A stretch of DNA of 64,000 nt, from the NCBI GenBank assembly GCA_021801795.1, contig JAJYXR010000022.1:1-64000 (forward strand), given 5' to 3'. The notes beneath the pieces are model-generated. The model was not told the DNA's origin and made no database searches. It saw nothing but the letters and a program-made list of their open reading frames with translations. Position numbers and translations under genes: made by a program. Shown here piece by piece: positions 8,417-17,404 of this stretch. The first letter of the stretch is position 1; the number at the start of each line of letters is the position of its first letter. Source of the DNA: Actinomycetes bacterium (lineage in GTDB: Bacteria; Actinomycetota; Acidimicrobiia; Acidimicrobiales; JAJYXR01).

Positions 8417-9220
8417 ATGATGGAAGTGAAGAAGAGAATCACTCGAACGTCATCCAGGAGGGCCGGCTCTACATTCCTGCGAGCGCGGGAAGTGCATCGC
8501 GCTGCCTTCGGCCATGGGGCTCGCATGGCAGTAGTTGCCACGATCCTGCTGGCCTCAGGGGCGCTCTTCATAGGAGTCACGGCCCTGCCCGCGGGAGCTA
8601 CTGCGTGCTCGTCCACGACCCCCCCGAGCTCCTATGCCTCACCTGATTCGTGCACGATAAACGCCACCGTTACCATCGACTCCGGTAACTACGCGATTGC
8701 CGAGTCGGACAACGGCAGCGTGAGCCTCGGGACGGTGACCCTGACCGGCTACAACGCCTACACCGAGAGCAATAACGACATCATAACCGCAGTCGACGCC
8801 ACCGGATCTGGCGGTGGCTGGAATCTGACGGCTTCTGCCACAGGTTTCACCACGACATCCGGACCGAGTGGCAACTGCAGCTCGACCACTCCCTGCACGC
8901 TCGAGAACGTCGAGCTATCGTACAATGGCGACTCCGCGCCCACCACTGGGGCGGATCCCTCGACAAGCTGTGATTCGGGGAGCACCTGTACGGACAATTC
9001 AGCGTACTGCACCTCGGGGGCCAGCCTCAGTTATCCGATCGCCCTCTCGTCTACAGCGGCAGACATCTGCGCATACAGCAGCTCGAACGGGATGGGGGCG
9101 GTCAACCTGTCGAGCATGTGGTGGCTTTCCATCCCGGGGAACACCTACTCGAGCCCGTACGCCGGGTCGGGTGCGACCTTCTCCTCCACCATCACGCTCA
9201 CCCTTAGCTCAGGACCCTAA
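8417..9220 (+). CDS. Secreted WxL-like surface protein A3
   Basis: This 267-residue protein is the closest of the three paralogues to the canonical motif pair: GWNLTASATGF (near residue 134, a true W-x-L) and MWWLSIPGN (near 235). It has a signal peptide with a hydrophobic core around residues 36-58 and cleavage near AGATA. The mature N-terminus ACSSTTPPSSYASPDSC carries the conserved cysteine pair. The protein ends ITLTLSSGP. ATG 8417 is preceded by AGAGGGGGG; an upstream ATG at 8375 lacks a ribosome-binding site. B2 follows after 7 bp. A2 and A3 share so much pattern that a duplication of an A gene is likely. Confidence 0.72.
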   Translation: MMEVKKRITRTSSRRAGSTFLRAREVHRAAFGHGARMAVVATILLASGALFIGVTALPAGATACSSTTPPSSYASPDSCTINATVTIDSGNYAIAESDNGSVSLGTVTLTGYNAYTESNNDIITAVDATGSGGGWNLTASATGFTTTSGPSGNCSSTTPCTLENVELSYNGDSAPTTGADPSTSCDSGSTCTDNSAYCTSGASLSYPIALSSTAADICAYSSSNGMGAVNLSSMWWLSIPGNTYSSPYAGSGATFSSTITLTLSSGP

Positions 9221-9227
9221 GAGCTCA

Positions 9228-10457
9228 ATGGACCGCGTTTCAGTGACTACTGGCAGCGCAGGCAGTCGTGCTCTCATCGGGGGGGATCGGGGCCGATGGC
9301 TCAGGCTGGCGGCCCTCGCAGTCGCTGCTTCGGCCATGCTGGCCATCGTCCCACCTGGAGCCGGAGCGTGGGCGACGCCTTCGGTGGGAGACTTCACCGT
9401 CTCCCCGCTGTCGGCGAACTCCAAGACCACCACCGCGTACTACCTGGTGATGGGGGCCCCAGGCTCCAGCTATCAGGAGGCCTTCAGGGTTACCAATAAT
9501 ACGAGCCACACCCTGACCCTTCAGGTATTCGCCGCCAACGGCTACACGGCCGTGGGCTCAGGGGATGCGTACGCGCCCGTGCAGGCAACTGGTGTACCGT
9601 GCGCGACCACTGGGTGTTGGATATCTGGTCTGCCGTCCTCCGTTACGCTGCCTGCTCTAACAGCGCAGGTGGTCAGGTTCAGCGTGAGCCTCCCATCCAC
9701 CTTGCGAAACGGCGAGTACCTGGCGGGCGTGGTGGTGAGCGAAGCCCCCGGGGCTGCATCCCAGAGCCTGGTGGGATCGCACCAGGTATCGCTGGGCGTC
9801 TCGGTGCGGCGCCAGGTAGCCGTGGGCGTAGGCGTGGTGGTCGGGAACACGGCCTCCCTCGTGTCCGATCTCGCCATCACAGCGGTGACCGGGGGAGCCA
9901 GGGGGCCGACGGGTGTGCAGCAGGTCGTGCGCCTCACGGAGGCGGACCTGGGACAGACATGGGTACACCCCTACGGAGCCGTGGTCATCGCAGAGCACGG
10001 TCATACGGTCAGCGTCCCGCTGAAGTCAGGAACGGTGCTGCCCGGAGACCACACGGTGATGACCCTGGATGTGAAGAGACTGCCGGGTGGGAGCTACCCG
10101 ACCGTAGCGACACTCCACTACGATCACGGTACGAAGATTGCCGTCTGGCACGGCACGGTGTCGTTCTCGGCGCCGACTTCTTTCGTGGTAAAGCACGGAC
10201 CTGCTGGTCGTTCCATCGTGATCCTCCAGCCTGCCGGCCTGCCTGTCTGGGTAGTAGGCCTGCTGATCGCCCTGGGTGTGCTCGTCATCGCCTTGGCAGT
10301 CTTCCTGGTGTGGATCTGGCGCCCTCGCCGGCGCGAGAGGAGCAGCCCGGCAGGTAGTTCTCCAGAGCAGCGCTCTGGTGGCCATGCAGGTATCGAGGGG
10401 GCGAGTCCTGCCGGTGTAGGAAGGCCTCCAGGGGAGCGATCAGGCAGGCGGGACTGA
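9228..10457 (+). CDS. DUF916-like membrane-anchored protein B2
   Basis: This 409-residue protein has the same layout as B1: a signal peptide (hydrophobic 27-45), a mature region opening GDFTVSPLSANSKTTTAYYLV, a first beta-sandwich with FRVTNNTSHTLTLQVFAANGY, the CATTGCWISGLP element, and VSLPSTLRNGEYLAGVVVSE. A second beta domain follows with QTWVHPYG and GTVLPGDHTV. A transmembrane helix lies near 338-363, and the Arg-rich cytoplasmic tail is low in complexity. The ATG is 7 bp after A3. The gene for the giant LamG protein starts 2 bp after the stop, so A3-B2-giant-B3 is probably one operon. Its role is inferred as the scaffold that holds A3 or the giant protein at the envelope. Confidence 0.72.
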   Translation: MDRVSVTTGSAGSRALIGGDRGRWLRLAALAVAASAMLAIVPPGAGAWATPSVGDFTVSPLSANSKTTTAYYLVMGAPGSSYQEAFRVTNNTSHTLTLQVFAANGYTAVGSGDAYAPVQATGVPCATTGCWISGLPSSVTLPALTAQVVRFSVSLPSTLRNGEYLAGVVVSEAPGAASQSLVGSHQVSLGVSVRRQVAVGVGVVVGNTASLVSDLAITAVTGGARGPTGVQQVVRLTEADLGQTWVHPYGAVVIAEHGHTVSVPLKSGTVLPGDHTVMTLDVKRLPGGSYPTVATLHYDHGTKIAVWHGTVSFSAPTSFVVKHGPAGRSIVILQPAGLPVWVVGLLIALGVLVIALAVFLVWIWRPRRRERSSPAGSSPEQRSGGHAGIEGASPAGVGRPPGERSGRRD

Positions 10458-10459
10458 GC

Positions 10460-13400
10460 ATGCGAGCGTCGCGCTGGCAGCGGATCGTCACATCGCTCGG
10501 CTTGCTGAGCGGGGGCCTCACCTTGGTGGCAGTGCTCGCAGCACCCCAGAACGCCTCGGCGACCTCGCTATCGGCGAGCCCCGCGAGCCTCACCTTCTCC
10601 GGCGACTACGGCACCACACGGGGCCAGGGCGTCACCATCACCAACACGGGGACCTCCAGCTTGGGCGTCGACTCGGTGACGGTGGGAGCCTCCGGAGCGG
10701 TGCCGGACGTGGCGTCGGGTTTCGGGATCGACCAGGACGCCTGCAGCGGGGCCACCCTCGCCCCCTCGGGCAGTACGGGGGACACTTGCACCTTCGACGT
10801 CACCTACACACCGGTCACCGGAGCGAACCAGTCGACCGACGTGCTCGTCTCCACCAGTGGGGGTGTGCTCGAGGTGCCGGTGAACGGTCGGGTCCACCTG
10901 CCGCTCTACTCGGACGTGAATGCCGGGATGAACTGCGCGAACGGGGGCGGGTTCTGGCGCCTGGATGAGGCACCAGACGGCGGGGACGGGCAGAACGCGA
11001 ACGACTACTCGGGATGCGGCAACGCTGGGGATTACGGCAACTCCACGGTCTACTCTGCTTCGAACCCCGGCCCTCCTGGCACCTACGGTGACTACGGCTC
11101 CTACTTCGACAACGCGCCGAGCTTCGTCACCACCTCGACGGAGGTCTCTAACCCAGAGACCTTCACAGAGGGCGCGTGGGTGTACACCACCAACTCCTCC
11201 TATGGCCAGACGGTGATCGGCTTCGGGAACGACCAGACCGACCCGCCTGGAGCCGGCAGCTACGACCGCCTCCTCTACATAGGCACGAACGGAGAGCTCT
11301 ACTTCGTCGTCTACGACGGCTCGAAGGTCACGGTGAACACTACTGCCACGCTCTCGAACGACACCTGGTACTTCGTGGCAGCCACCCTCTCCAACGGCTG
11401 CGCGTCGGGCCAGGCCATGGACGTCTACCTCTTCTCGAGCTCCGGCTCACTCCTGGGGAGCGCAGGAAGCACTGCCAGCGACGTCTGTGCCCAGAACTAC
11501 TCGGGCTGGTGGTCGATCGGCGCCTCTGACACCGGGAGCTGGCCTAACATCGGTAGTGGCGCCATGTACGGCGACATCATGGACGCCTTCGTGAGCGGCA
11601 ACGCGCTAAGCGAGTCCAGTCTTGCCAACATGGCGAGCGACGGCGGGGGGGCGGACCTCGCTGTGCCGAGCGTGTCGGGAGGCGGGGTCGGCGGCATAGC
11701 CTTCCACGCGAGTTCCTCGGGTGTGACCGGCCGGATGACCTTCCCTGCCACCGCGGTCGGCTCCACGAGCAACCCTGGGGGGGTGACGATCACCGAAGGC
11801 GGTGGCGCTTCGCTGTCCACTGGCTCGGTGATGATCAGGGGCCCGGATGCGGCCGACTTCACCGTAACTGGTGACACCTGCGCGAACACGACCGTGTCCG
11901 TAGGCGGGTCCTGCAGCATCCAGGTGGCCTTCAGCCCGCTCGGACCCGGGAACTTCTCCGCCGAGCTGACTGTCGCCGACAACACGGCGGTCAGCGCCAC
12001 GACGGTGCTCCTCCAGGGGAGCACGCCGAATCCCTACAGATCCCAGGTCCTCTCTGACATATCGTCGATGGGACTTCCGGCCGGGGACGGTGCCTACCTC
12101 TCCCTCGACCGCCACCAGGGAAACGTCGCCTTCGACGCAAGTGGCGGGGGGAACGATGGCTTCATACAAGACGACGTAGGCCTGGCGCAGCCGATAGCCG
12201 GGAGCGGTGCGCCTGCCTGCCTGAGCGGCGACGTGGCGCCCGTGTTCGACGGGGGGGCGAGCTCAGGCCAGAGCTACGTCCAGATCGACGAGGGTAACCT
12301 CGGTACGCAGCCAATCGGTTCCACGTCTAACGGCTCATCCTCGCTGTCGGTGGCCGCCTGGTTCGATGCCGCCATGTGGAACGGCGGGAACTACCGGATC
12401 GTCGCCAACGACCACCCCTCCTCCACCTCCGACGGCTTCGACGTGTACGTGAACAACGGGGGAGGGAGCGTGGGCTTCGGGATGGGCTTCTACGGCACCT
12501 TCGGCGGGACCCACACCACGATCACCGCCACCCCCTCTAGTGCCCTCAGCCTCGGGTCCTGGTACTACGTGGTGGCCACCTACTCCGGCTCCTCGAGCGG
12601 GTCGTCGATGGCCCTGTACCTCTACAACTCCTCCGGCGCGGAGATCGCCAGCGCGACTGGTTCGCAGAGCTCGGGGTCGATGTACGCAGGGGAGTACCTC
12701 CCCCTGATCGGACGTGACCCTCAGTACAGCGGGGACTACATGGACGGGTCGATAGCCGGGGTGGGCATCTGGTACGCGCCTTCGACCGGCACAGCGGAGC
12801 TCACTAGCTCCGAGGCCCAGAGCCTGGCGACGACCGCCACATCCTGTGCGACCGGCGTCCCCGATCCGTCCCACGTCACCTTCACCAACCAGCCGGTGGG
12901 CTCCACGTCGTCGTCGTCCTCTGCCGGGGGTGGTCCGCAGGTGGTCCTGCTCGCGAACACCGGTACGACCTCGCTCACCGTGTCGTCGGTCAGCCTCGCT
13001 GGTGCCGACCCGCAGGACTTCGCCGTAGTGGTAGACCACTGCTCGGGGCTCAGCGTAGGCCCCGGTGGAAGCTGCTTCATGGAGGTGGCCTTCGACCCGG
13101 TCTCCTCGGGGGGGCTCAGCGCCGAGCTCGTCTTGCGAGATACCGGCTTCCTAGGCGGGGCGGTGGTGAGGCTCTTCGGCACCACCTCCAACCCCTACTC
13201 TTCCGCCACCTCGGGGGAGCCTCCTCCATCTGCCCAGCCATACAACGAGCAGGGTTCCTGGAACCTCGACCAGACCTCTGGCACCACGGTTCCCGACCGC
13301 TCCGGCAGCGGCAACACGGGCACATACGAGAACTCCCCGACGCTCGGCACCGCCGGCTCGGGCTCGCCGGTCTGCACCTCGAACTTCACCGGGGCCACCT

Positions 13401-16400
13401 TCAACACGGGTTCCACCACGGACCAGTACGTGGATGTCCCCGGCCTTAACGACAAGGTGAACTACTCTGCGCTCAGCGTCGAGACCTGGTTCGAGCTGCC
13501 CTCCTCGGGCTACACCGGCGGCTGGACCCGCCTAGTCTCGAACGGCTTCCCGCAGGGTGGTACCTCCTACGGCGGCTTCGAGCTCGGGATAGACCCCGAG
13601 CCCGGCACGAACGGCGTCGGGGGAACCGCGAACGGGACTTCGACCGGCGTGTTCTTCAACGTGCGCACCTCGAACGGGTTCCAGGGCCCGAACAACTCCG
13701 GACTCAGCCTGAGCCCGGGCACCTGGTACGACCTGGTGGGCGTCTACAACGGCTCGGAGGTGCTCGTCTACCTGAACGGCACCCTCGAGGCATCTGCTCC
13801 CCTGACTGGAAGCGTGATGGCCTCCCCGTACGACGTGCTCCTCGCGGCAGGCGCGGACGAGGGCGGGAGCGGCCCCGGCGCGCCAGGCAGCTTCTTTCCG
13901 GGCACCATATCCCAGGTAAGTATCTGGTCCTCCGCCCTCACCCCCGCACAGGTGAGCCAGCACTACGGATACTTCGCGGACGCGGTGGCCACGTGTGCCT
14001 ACTGGCGCCTCGACGAGCCGCCCACCTCCCGCACAGCCTACGACACCTCGCCGAACGCCACGCCGACCAGCTTCGCCGGTGGAGCACCGCATACTCCCCT
14101 CGCGGACAACGGCTCGCTGCACGGCCTCGTGGCACCCGGACAGCCAATTACTGGCACCGGCGCACCCATATGCCTTCCTGGCGACACCGCGGACGCCTTC
14201 GACGGCGGCTACATCTCCACCAGCCGCACCTTCGACAACCCCCAGATGTTCTCGGTCGCCGCCTGGTTCAAGACCTCGACGGCAGGAGGGGGCATAGTGA
14301 GCTTCGGGAACATCGAGGGCGGACAGCACGACCGCGCCCTCTACGTGGGCTCGAACGGCTACCTGTACTTCGGGATCTGGTCCACGTCGGCCAATGCCGC
14401 AGTGTTCCTCAGCTCGGCTCCCACGTCGAGCTACAGCGGCCAGTTGGTCGACAACGGCGAGTGGTACTACGCGGTGGGCGTGGTCTCCTCCAACGGGAAC
14501 ATGTGGCTCTACCTGGACGGCGCGCTCATCGCATCGAATACCACCAACACCTACACCGCACAGAACTACGCAGGCCAGTGGTGGATCGGCTTCTTCGGCC
14601 CGGGCTCGGGCTGGCCGTACGAGGGAGCGCTCAGCTTCGTGGGCGACATAGCCGACGTGTCGGTCTACGACATCCTCTTGAGCAGGAGCGGGATCTCCCC
14701 CTCGGTCTCGCAGCTCTACTCCGACGCGACCTCCTGCGGGGTCGCGAGCCCGAGCACGAGCCAGCTCTTCTTCCCGAACCAGGCGGTCGCCTCCACCTCG
14801 GCTTCGCAGAGCGTGACCGTGACCAACACTGGCACCGCGACCCTCACCTTCCCTTCCTCGCCTGCCACCATCGGGGGGAGCGACCCAGGGGACTTCGAGC
14901 TGACCGGCGACACCTGTGCCGGGGCGAGCCTCTCGCCGGGGTCAACCTGCAGCGTGTCGGTCGCCTTCGACCCCACCACCACGGGCGGTCGCGCGGCGAC
15001 CCTGAGCCTCGCCTCGAACAGCGCGGGCGGCAGTATCGAGGTGAGGCTGTTCGGAGCGGTCCAGGTGCCCTACACCGCGGCTGTGATGTCGGGCGAGGGG
15101 GCGGGTTCGCCAGCCGCCTACTGGCGCCTCGACGAGCCCACTGGTTACACGAGCGCGTTCGACTCCTCGGGGAACTCTAACACCGCCACTTACCAGGGCG
15201 ACTACACCCTCGGCCAGTCACCTTCGTTCATGGCCTGCGACCCGAACGACACTGCAGTCGCGCTGGACGGCGCGTCGGGCAGGGTCACCACGCCGCTCGT
15301 CAACTACTCGCCGGGGGGCGCTCTCACCGTCGAGGCGTGGTTCCGCTTCGTCGGCTACACGGGCAATCCCCGAGTCGTCGCGAACGATCATACCGACGCC
15401 AACGACCACGGCTTCGAACTCGAGGTGAACAACGGTGGTGGCTCGGGGTTCTTCGTGGTGGGCAACGGCTCCTCACAGGGCAGCGCTACGTGGACCCAGA
15501 GCCTTTCGTTGAACACCTGGTACTTCTACGTCGGCACCTATAACGGCTCCACAGTAGCGGCCTACATCGACGGCAGCCTGGTAGCCTCTACTTCATACAG
15601 CGGGGGTAACGTCGCGCCGCCTGCGACCTCCGGCCTACCTGTAGCCATCGGATACGACCCAGCCTATAACGGCGACTTCGTGGACGGCTCGGTCGCCCAG
15701 GTCGCGGTATACAACAGCGGGCTCAGCTCCTCGGAGGTCGCGGCTCAGTGGTCTGCGGCCACCTCCTGCGCGGAGCCGAGCGTGACGCCATCGAGCCTGG
15801 ACTTCCCGAACCAGCCGCTCTTCACCACCTCGGCCTCACAGACCGTGACCGTCGCGAACACAGCGACGTCCGGCTCGCCCTCGCTCTCTGTCTCCTCGGT
15901 CTCCATAGAAGGCACTGCCGCCAACGGTGCGCCTGACTTCGCGATAACGGCGGACTCATGTGCAGGGGCGAGCGTAGCGCCAGGAGCGAGCTGCACCATA
16001 TCGGTGGACTTCGACCCGCAGTTCGTCGGGCGGACATCGGCCGCGCGCCAGGGCACCCTGGTGGTTACCGACACCACTGAGTCGGGCGCGCCCGCGACCG
16101 CACAGGAGGTGACACTGGACGGCACCGTCACGGACCCTCTGGGCATAGGCGTCTGCTCCGGAGGCGGCACTGGAGCTGCCGGGTCGACCTCGTGCCTGCC
16201 CACCGAGACCACGGGAGGCGTCGGCGCGCCGCTCGCCTACTGGCGGATGGACGAGACCTCCGGCTCCATCGCGCACGACTCCTCCGGCAACGGCCACGAC
16301 GGCTATCTCCATGGGGGCGTGACGCTCGGGAATCCCGGGTCGGTGGTCTCGGACACCTCGGAGACCTCGATGGGCTTCAACGGAGCTACCAGCTACATAA

Positions 16401-17404
16401 GCGTACCCAGCCTGAACGATAACGTGACCCCCGCCGCGCTCAGCGTGGAGGGGTGGTTCGAGCCGACCGGTTGGACCGGGAATCCACGCGTAGTCGCGAA
16501 CTCCTGGACCGACGGAGGATGCACCGTACCAGCCGGCGCCTGCACCACCGGCTTCCAGCTCGTGGTGAACTCTCCGGGCCAGAGCGGGCAGTTCGCGGTG
16601 GGGACCCAGGGAGGGAACCTGGAGCAGGTCACCTGGTCCCTTTCCACGCCGCTGGCGCTGAACACCTGGTACTTCTACGTCGGCACCTACTCGTCCAGCG
16701 CCATATCCGTCTATCTCTACCAGGAGGGTTCCTCGTCGCCCCTGGTTTCGGCGTCTGCTACCCCTTCGTGCAGTAGCTGCGCGGTGGCGGCCACGCCCTA
16801 CGACGTGGAGATCGGTCGTGATCCGGTTTACCAGGGTGACTACTTCCAGGGGAACATAGACCAGGTGGCCATCTACGACTCCCAGCTCTCCTCGGCCGAG
16901 GTGGCGACTCAGTTCTACGCGGGCGAGAGCGTCTTCTCGGTCACCATGCCGAGCTCTCTTGCCTGGTCGACGACCCTGAACGGCTTCAACCAGTCGGTGG
17001 TGAACGGGTCCTCCCTCACCGTGGACGACCAGACGCAGGCGGGCTACGGATGGGATGTGGAAGCGACCTCTACCCAGTTCTCCTCGTCTGCACACAGCTT
17101 GGCCACCAACAGCCTGAGCGTGAACGGCTCATCGAGCTCGCCTGGTGCCACCACCGTTCCGGGAGTCTCGTGCTCGGCAGGCACCTGTGGGAGCACGCCC
17201 AGCGATACGGTCGGATATCCGGTAACGGTTCCCGCAGGGACTGGAGGAAGCTTCCCCACCCCGGTAAGCCTGTTCGCAGCCCAGTACGGCACAGGCCAGG
17301 GTAGCTGGAGCGTGGGGACGGACTGGTGGCTGTCATTGCCTGGCAACACCTATGCCGGAACCTACACCTCGACCATAGTGGTGCTCCTGGCCAGCGGGCC
17401 GTGA
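10460..17404 (+). CDS. Giant secreted LamG / choice-of-anchor-D protein with C-terminal WxL-like domain
   Basis: This 2,314-residue protein has a signal peptide (1 to about 35, cleavage near ASA). Modules alternate as follows, with approximate residues: anchor-D Ig-like 36-147, LamG 150-395, anchor 400-525, LamG 528-795, anchor 797-913, LamG 915-1170, LamG 1172-1428, anchor 1430-1538, LamG 1540-1772, anchor 1773-1893, LamG 1915-2155, WxL-like 2158-2314. LamG modules are marked by [YF]WR[LM]DE and later DGS[IV]A/GxI openings; anchor modules by TNTGT and DxCxGAxLxPGxxCxxxVxFDP. The final domain has GWDVEATSTQF (near 2196) and WWLSLPGN (near 2289), and ends LASGP as the small A proteins do. It has no transmembrane anchor. 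It is probably a carbohydrate- or surface-binding adhesin held by DUF916-like partners. Confidence 0.8.
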   Translation: MRASRWQRIVTSLGLLSGGLTLVAVLAAPQNASATSLSASPASLTFSGDYGTTRGQGVTITNTGTSSLGVDSVTVGASGAVPDVASGFGIDQDACSGATLAPSGSTGDTCTFDVTYTPVTGANQSTDVLVSTSGGVLEVPVNGRVHLPLYSDVNAGMNCANGGGFWRLDEAPDGGDGQNANDYSGCGNAGDYGNSTVYSASNPGPPGTYGDYGSYFDNAPSFVTTSTEVSNPETFTEGAWVYTTNSSYGQTVIGFGNDQTDPPGAGSYDRLLYIGTNGELYFVVYDGSKVTVNTTATLSNDTWYFVAATLSNGCASGQAMDVYLFSSSGSLLGSAGSTASDVCAQNYSGWWSIGASDTGSWPNIGSGAMYGDIMDAFVSGNALSESSLANMASDGGGADLAVPSVSGGGVGGIAFHASSSGVTGRMTFPATAVGSTSNPGGVTITEGGGASLSTGSVMIRGPDAADFTVTGDTCANTTVSVGGSCSIQVAFSPLGPGNFSAELTVADNTAVSATTVLLQGSTPNPYRSQVLSDISSMGLPAGDGAYLSLDRHQGNVAFDASGGGNDGFIQDDVGLAQPIAGSGAPACLSGDVAPVFDGGASSGQSYVQIDEGNLGTQPIGSTSNGSSSLSVAAWFDAAMWNGGNYRIVANDHPSSTSDGFDVYVNNGGGSVGFGMGFYGTFGGTHTTITATPSSALSLGSWYYVVATYSGSSSGSSMALYLYNSSGAEIASATGSQSSGSMYAGEYLPLIGRDPQYSGDYMDGSIAGVGIWYAPSTGTAELTSSEAQSLATTATSCATGVPDPSHVTFTNQPVGSTSSSSSAGGGPQVVLLANTGTTSLTVSSVSLAGADPQDFAVVVDHCSGLSVGPGGSCFMEVAFDPVSSGGLSAELVLRDTGFLGGAVVRLFGTTSNPYSSATSGEPPPSAQPYNEQGSWNLDQTSGTTVPDRSGSGNTGTYENSPTLGTAGSGSPVCTSNFTGATFNTGSTTDQYVDVPGLNDKVNYSALSVETWFELPSSGYTGGWTRLVSNGFPQGGTSYGGFELGIDPEPGTNGVGGTANGTSTGVFFNVRTSNGFQGPNNSGLSLSPGTWYDLVGVYNGSEVLVYLNGTLEASAPLTGSVMASPYDVLLAAGADEGGSGPGAPGSFFPGTISQVSIWSSALTPAQVSQHYGYFADAVATCAYWRLDEPPTSRTAYDTSPNATPTSFAGGAPHTPLADNGSLHGLVAPGQPITGTGAPICLPGDTADAFDGGYISTSRTFDNPQMFSVAAWFKTSTAGGGIVSFGNIEGGQHDRALYVGSNGYLYFGIWSTSANAAVFLSSAPTSSYSGQLVDNGEWYYAVGVVSSNGNMWLYLDGALIASNTTNTYTAQNYAGQWWIGFFGPGSGWPYEGALSFVGDIADVSVYDILLSRSGISPSVSQLYSDATSCGVASPSTSQLFFPNQAVASTSASQSVTVTNTGTATLTFPSSPATIGGSDPGDFELTGDTCAGASLSPGSTCSVSVAFDPTTTGGRAATLSLASNSAGGSIEVRLFGAVQVPYTAAVMSGEGAGSPAAYWRLDEPTGYTSAFDSSGNSNTATYQGDYTLGQSPSFMACDPNDTAVALDGASGRVTTPLVNYSPGGALTVEAWFRFVGYTGNPRVVANDHTDANDHGFELEVNNGGGSGFFVVGNGSSQGSATWTQSLSLNTWYFYVGTYNGSTVAAYIDGSLVASTSYSGGNVAPPATSGLPVAIGYDPAYNGDFVDGSVAQVAVYNSGLSSSEVAAQWSAATSCAEPSVTPSSLDFPNQPLFTTSASQTVTVANTATSGSPSLSVSSVSIEGTAANGAPDFAITADSCAGASVAPGASCTISVDFDPQFVGRTSAARQGTLVVTDTTESGAPATAQEVTLDGTVTDPLGIGVCSGGGTGAAGSTSCLPTETTGGVGAPLAYWRMDETSGSIAHDSSGNGHDGYLHGGVTLGNPGSVVSDTSETSMGFNGATSYISVPSLNDNVTPAALSVEGWFEPTGWTGNPRVVANSWTDGGCTVPAGACTTGFQLVVNSPGQSGQFAVGTQGGNLEQVTWSLSTPLALNTWYFYVGTYSSSAISVYLYQEGSSSPLVSASATPSCSSCAVAATPYDVEIGRDPVYQGDYFQGNIDQVAIYDSQLSSAEVATQFYAGESVFSVTMPSSLAWSTTLNGFNQSVVNGSSLTVDDQTQAGYGWDVEATSTQFSSSAHSLATNSLSVNGSSSSPGATTVPGVSCSAGTCGSTPSDTVGYPVTVPAGTGGSFPTPVSLFAAQYGTGQGSWSVGTDWWLSLPGNTYAGTYTSTIVVLLASGP

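Noticed and set aside
13993-15180. Open frame of 395 codons inside the giant LamG gene
   Set aside because: It lies in a shifted frame of a strongly supported 2,314-residue protein and is dominated by Arg and His.
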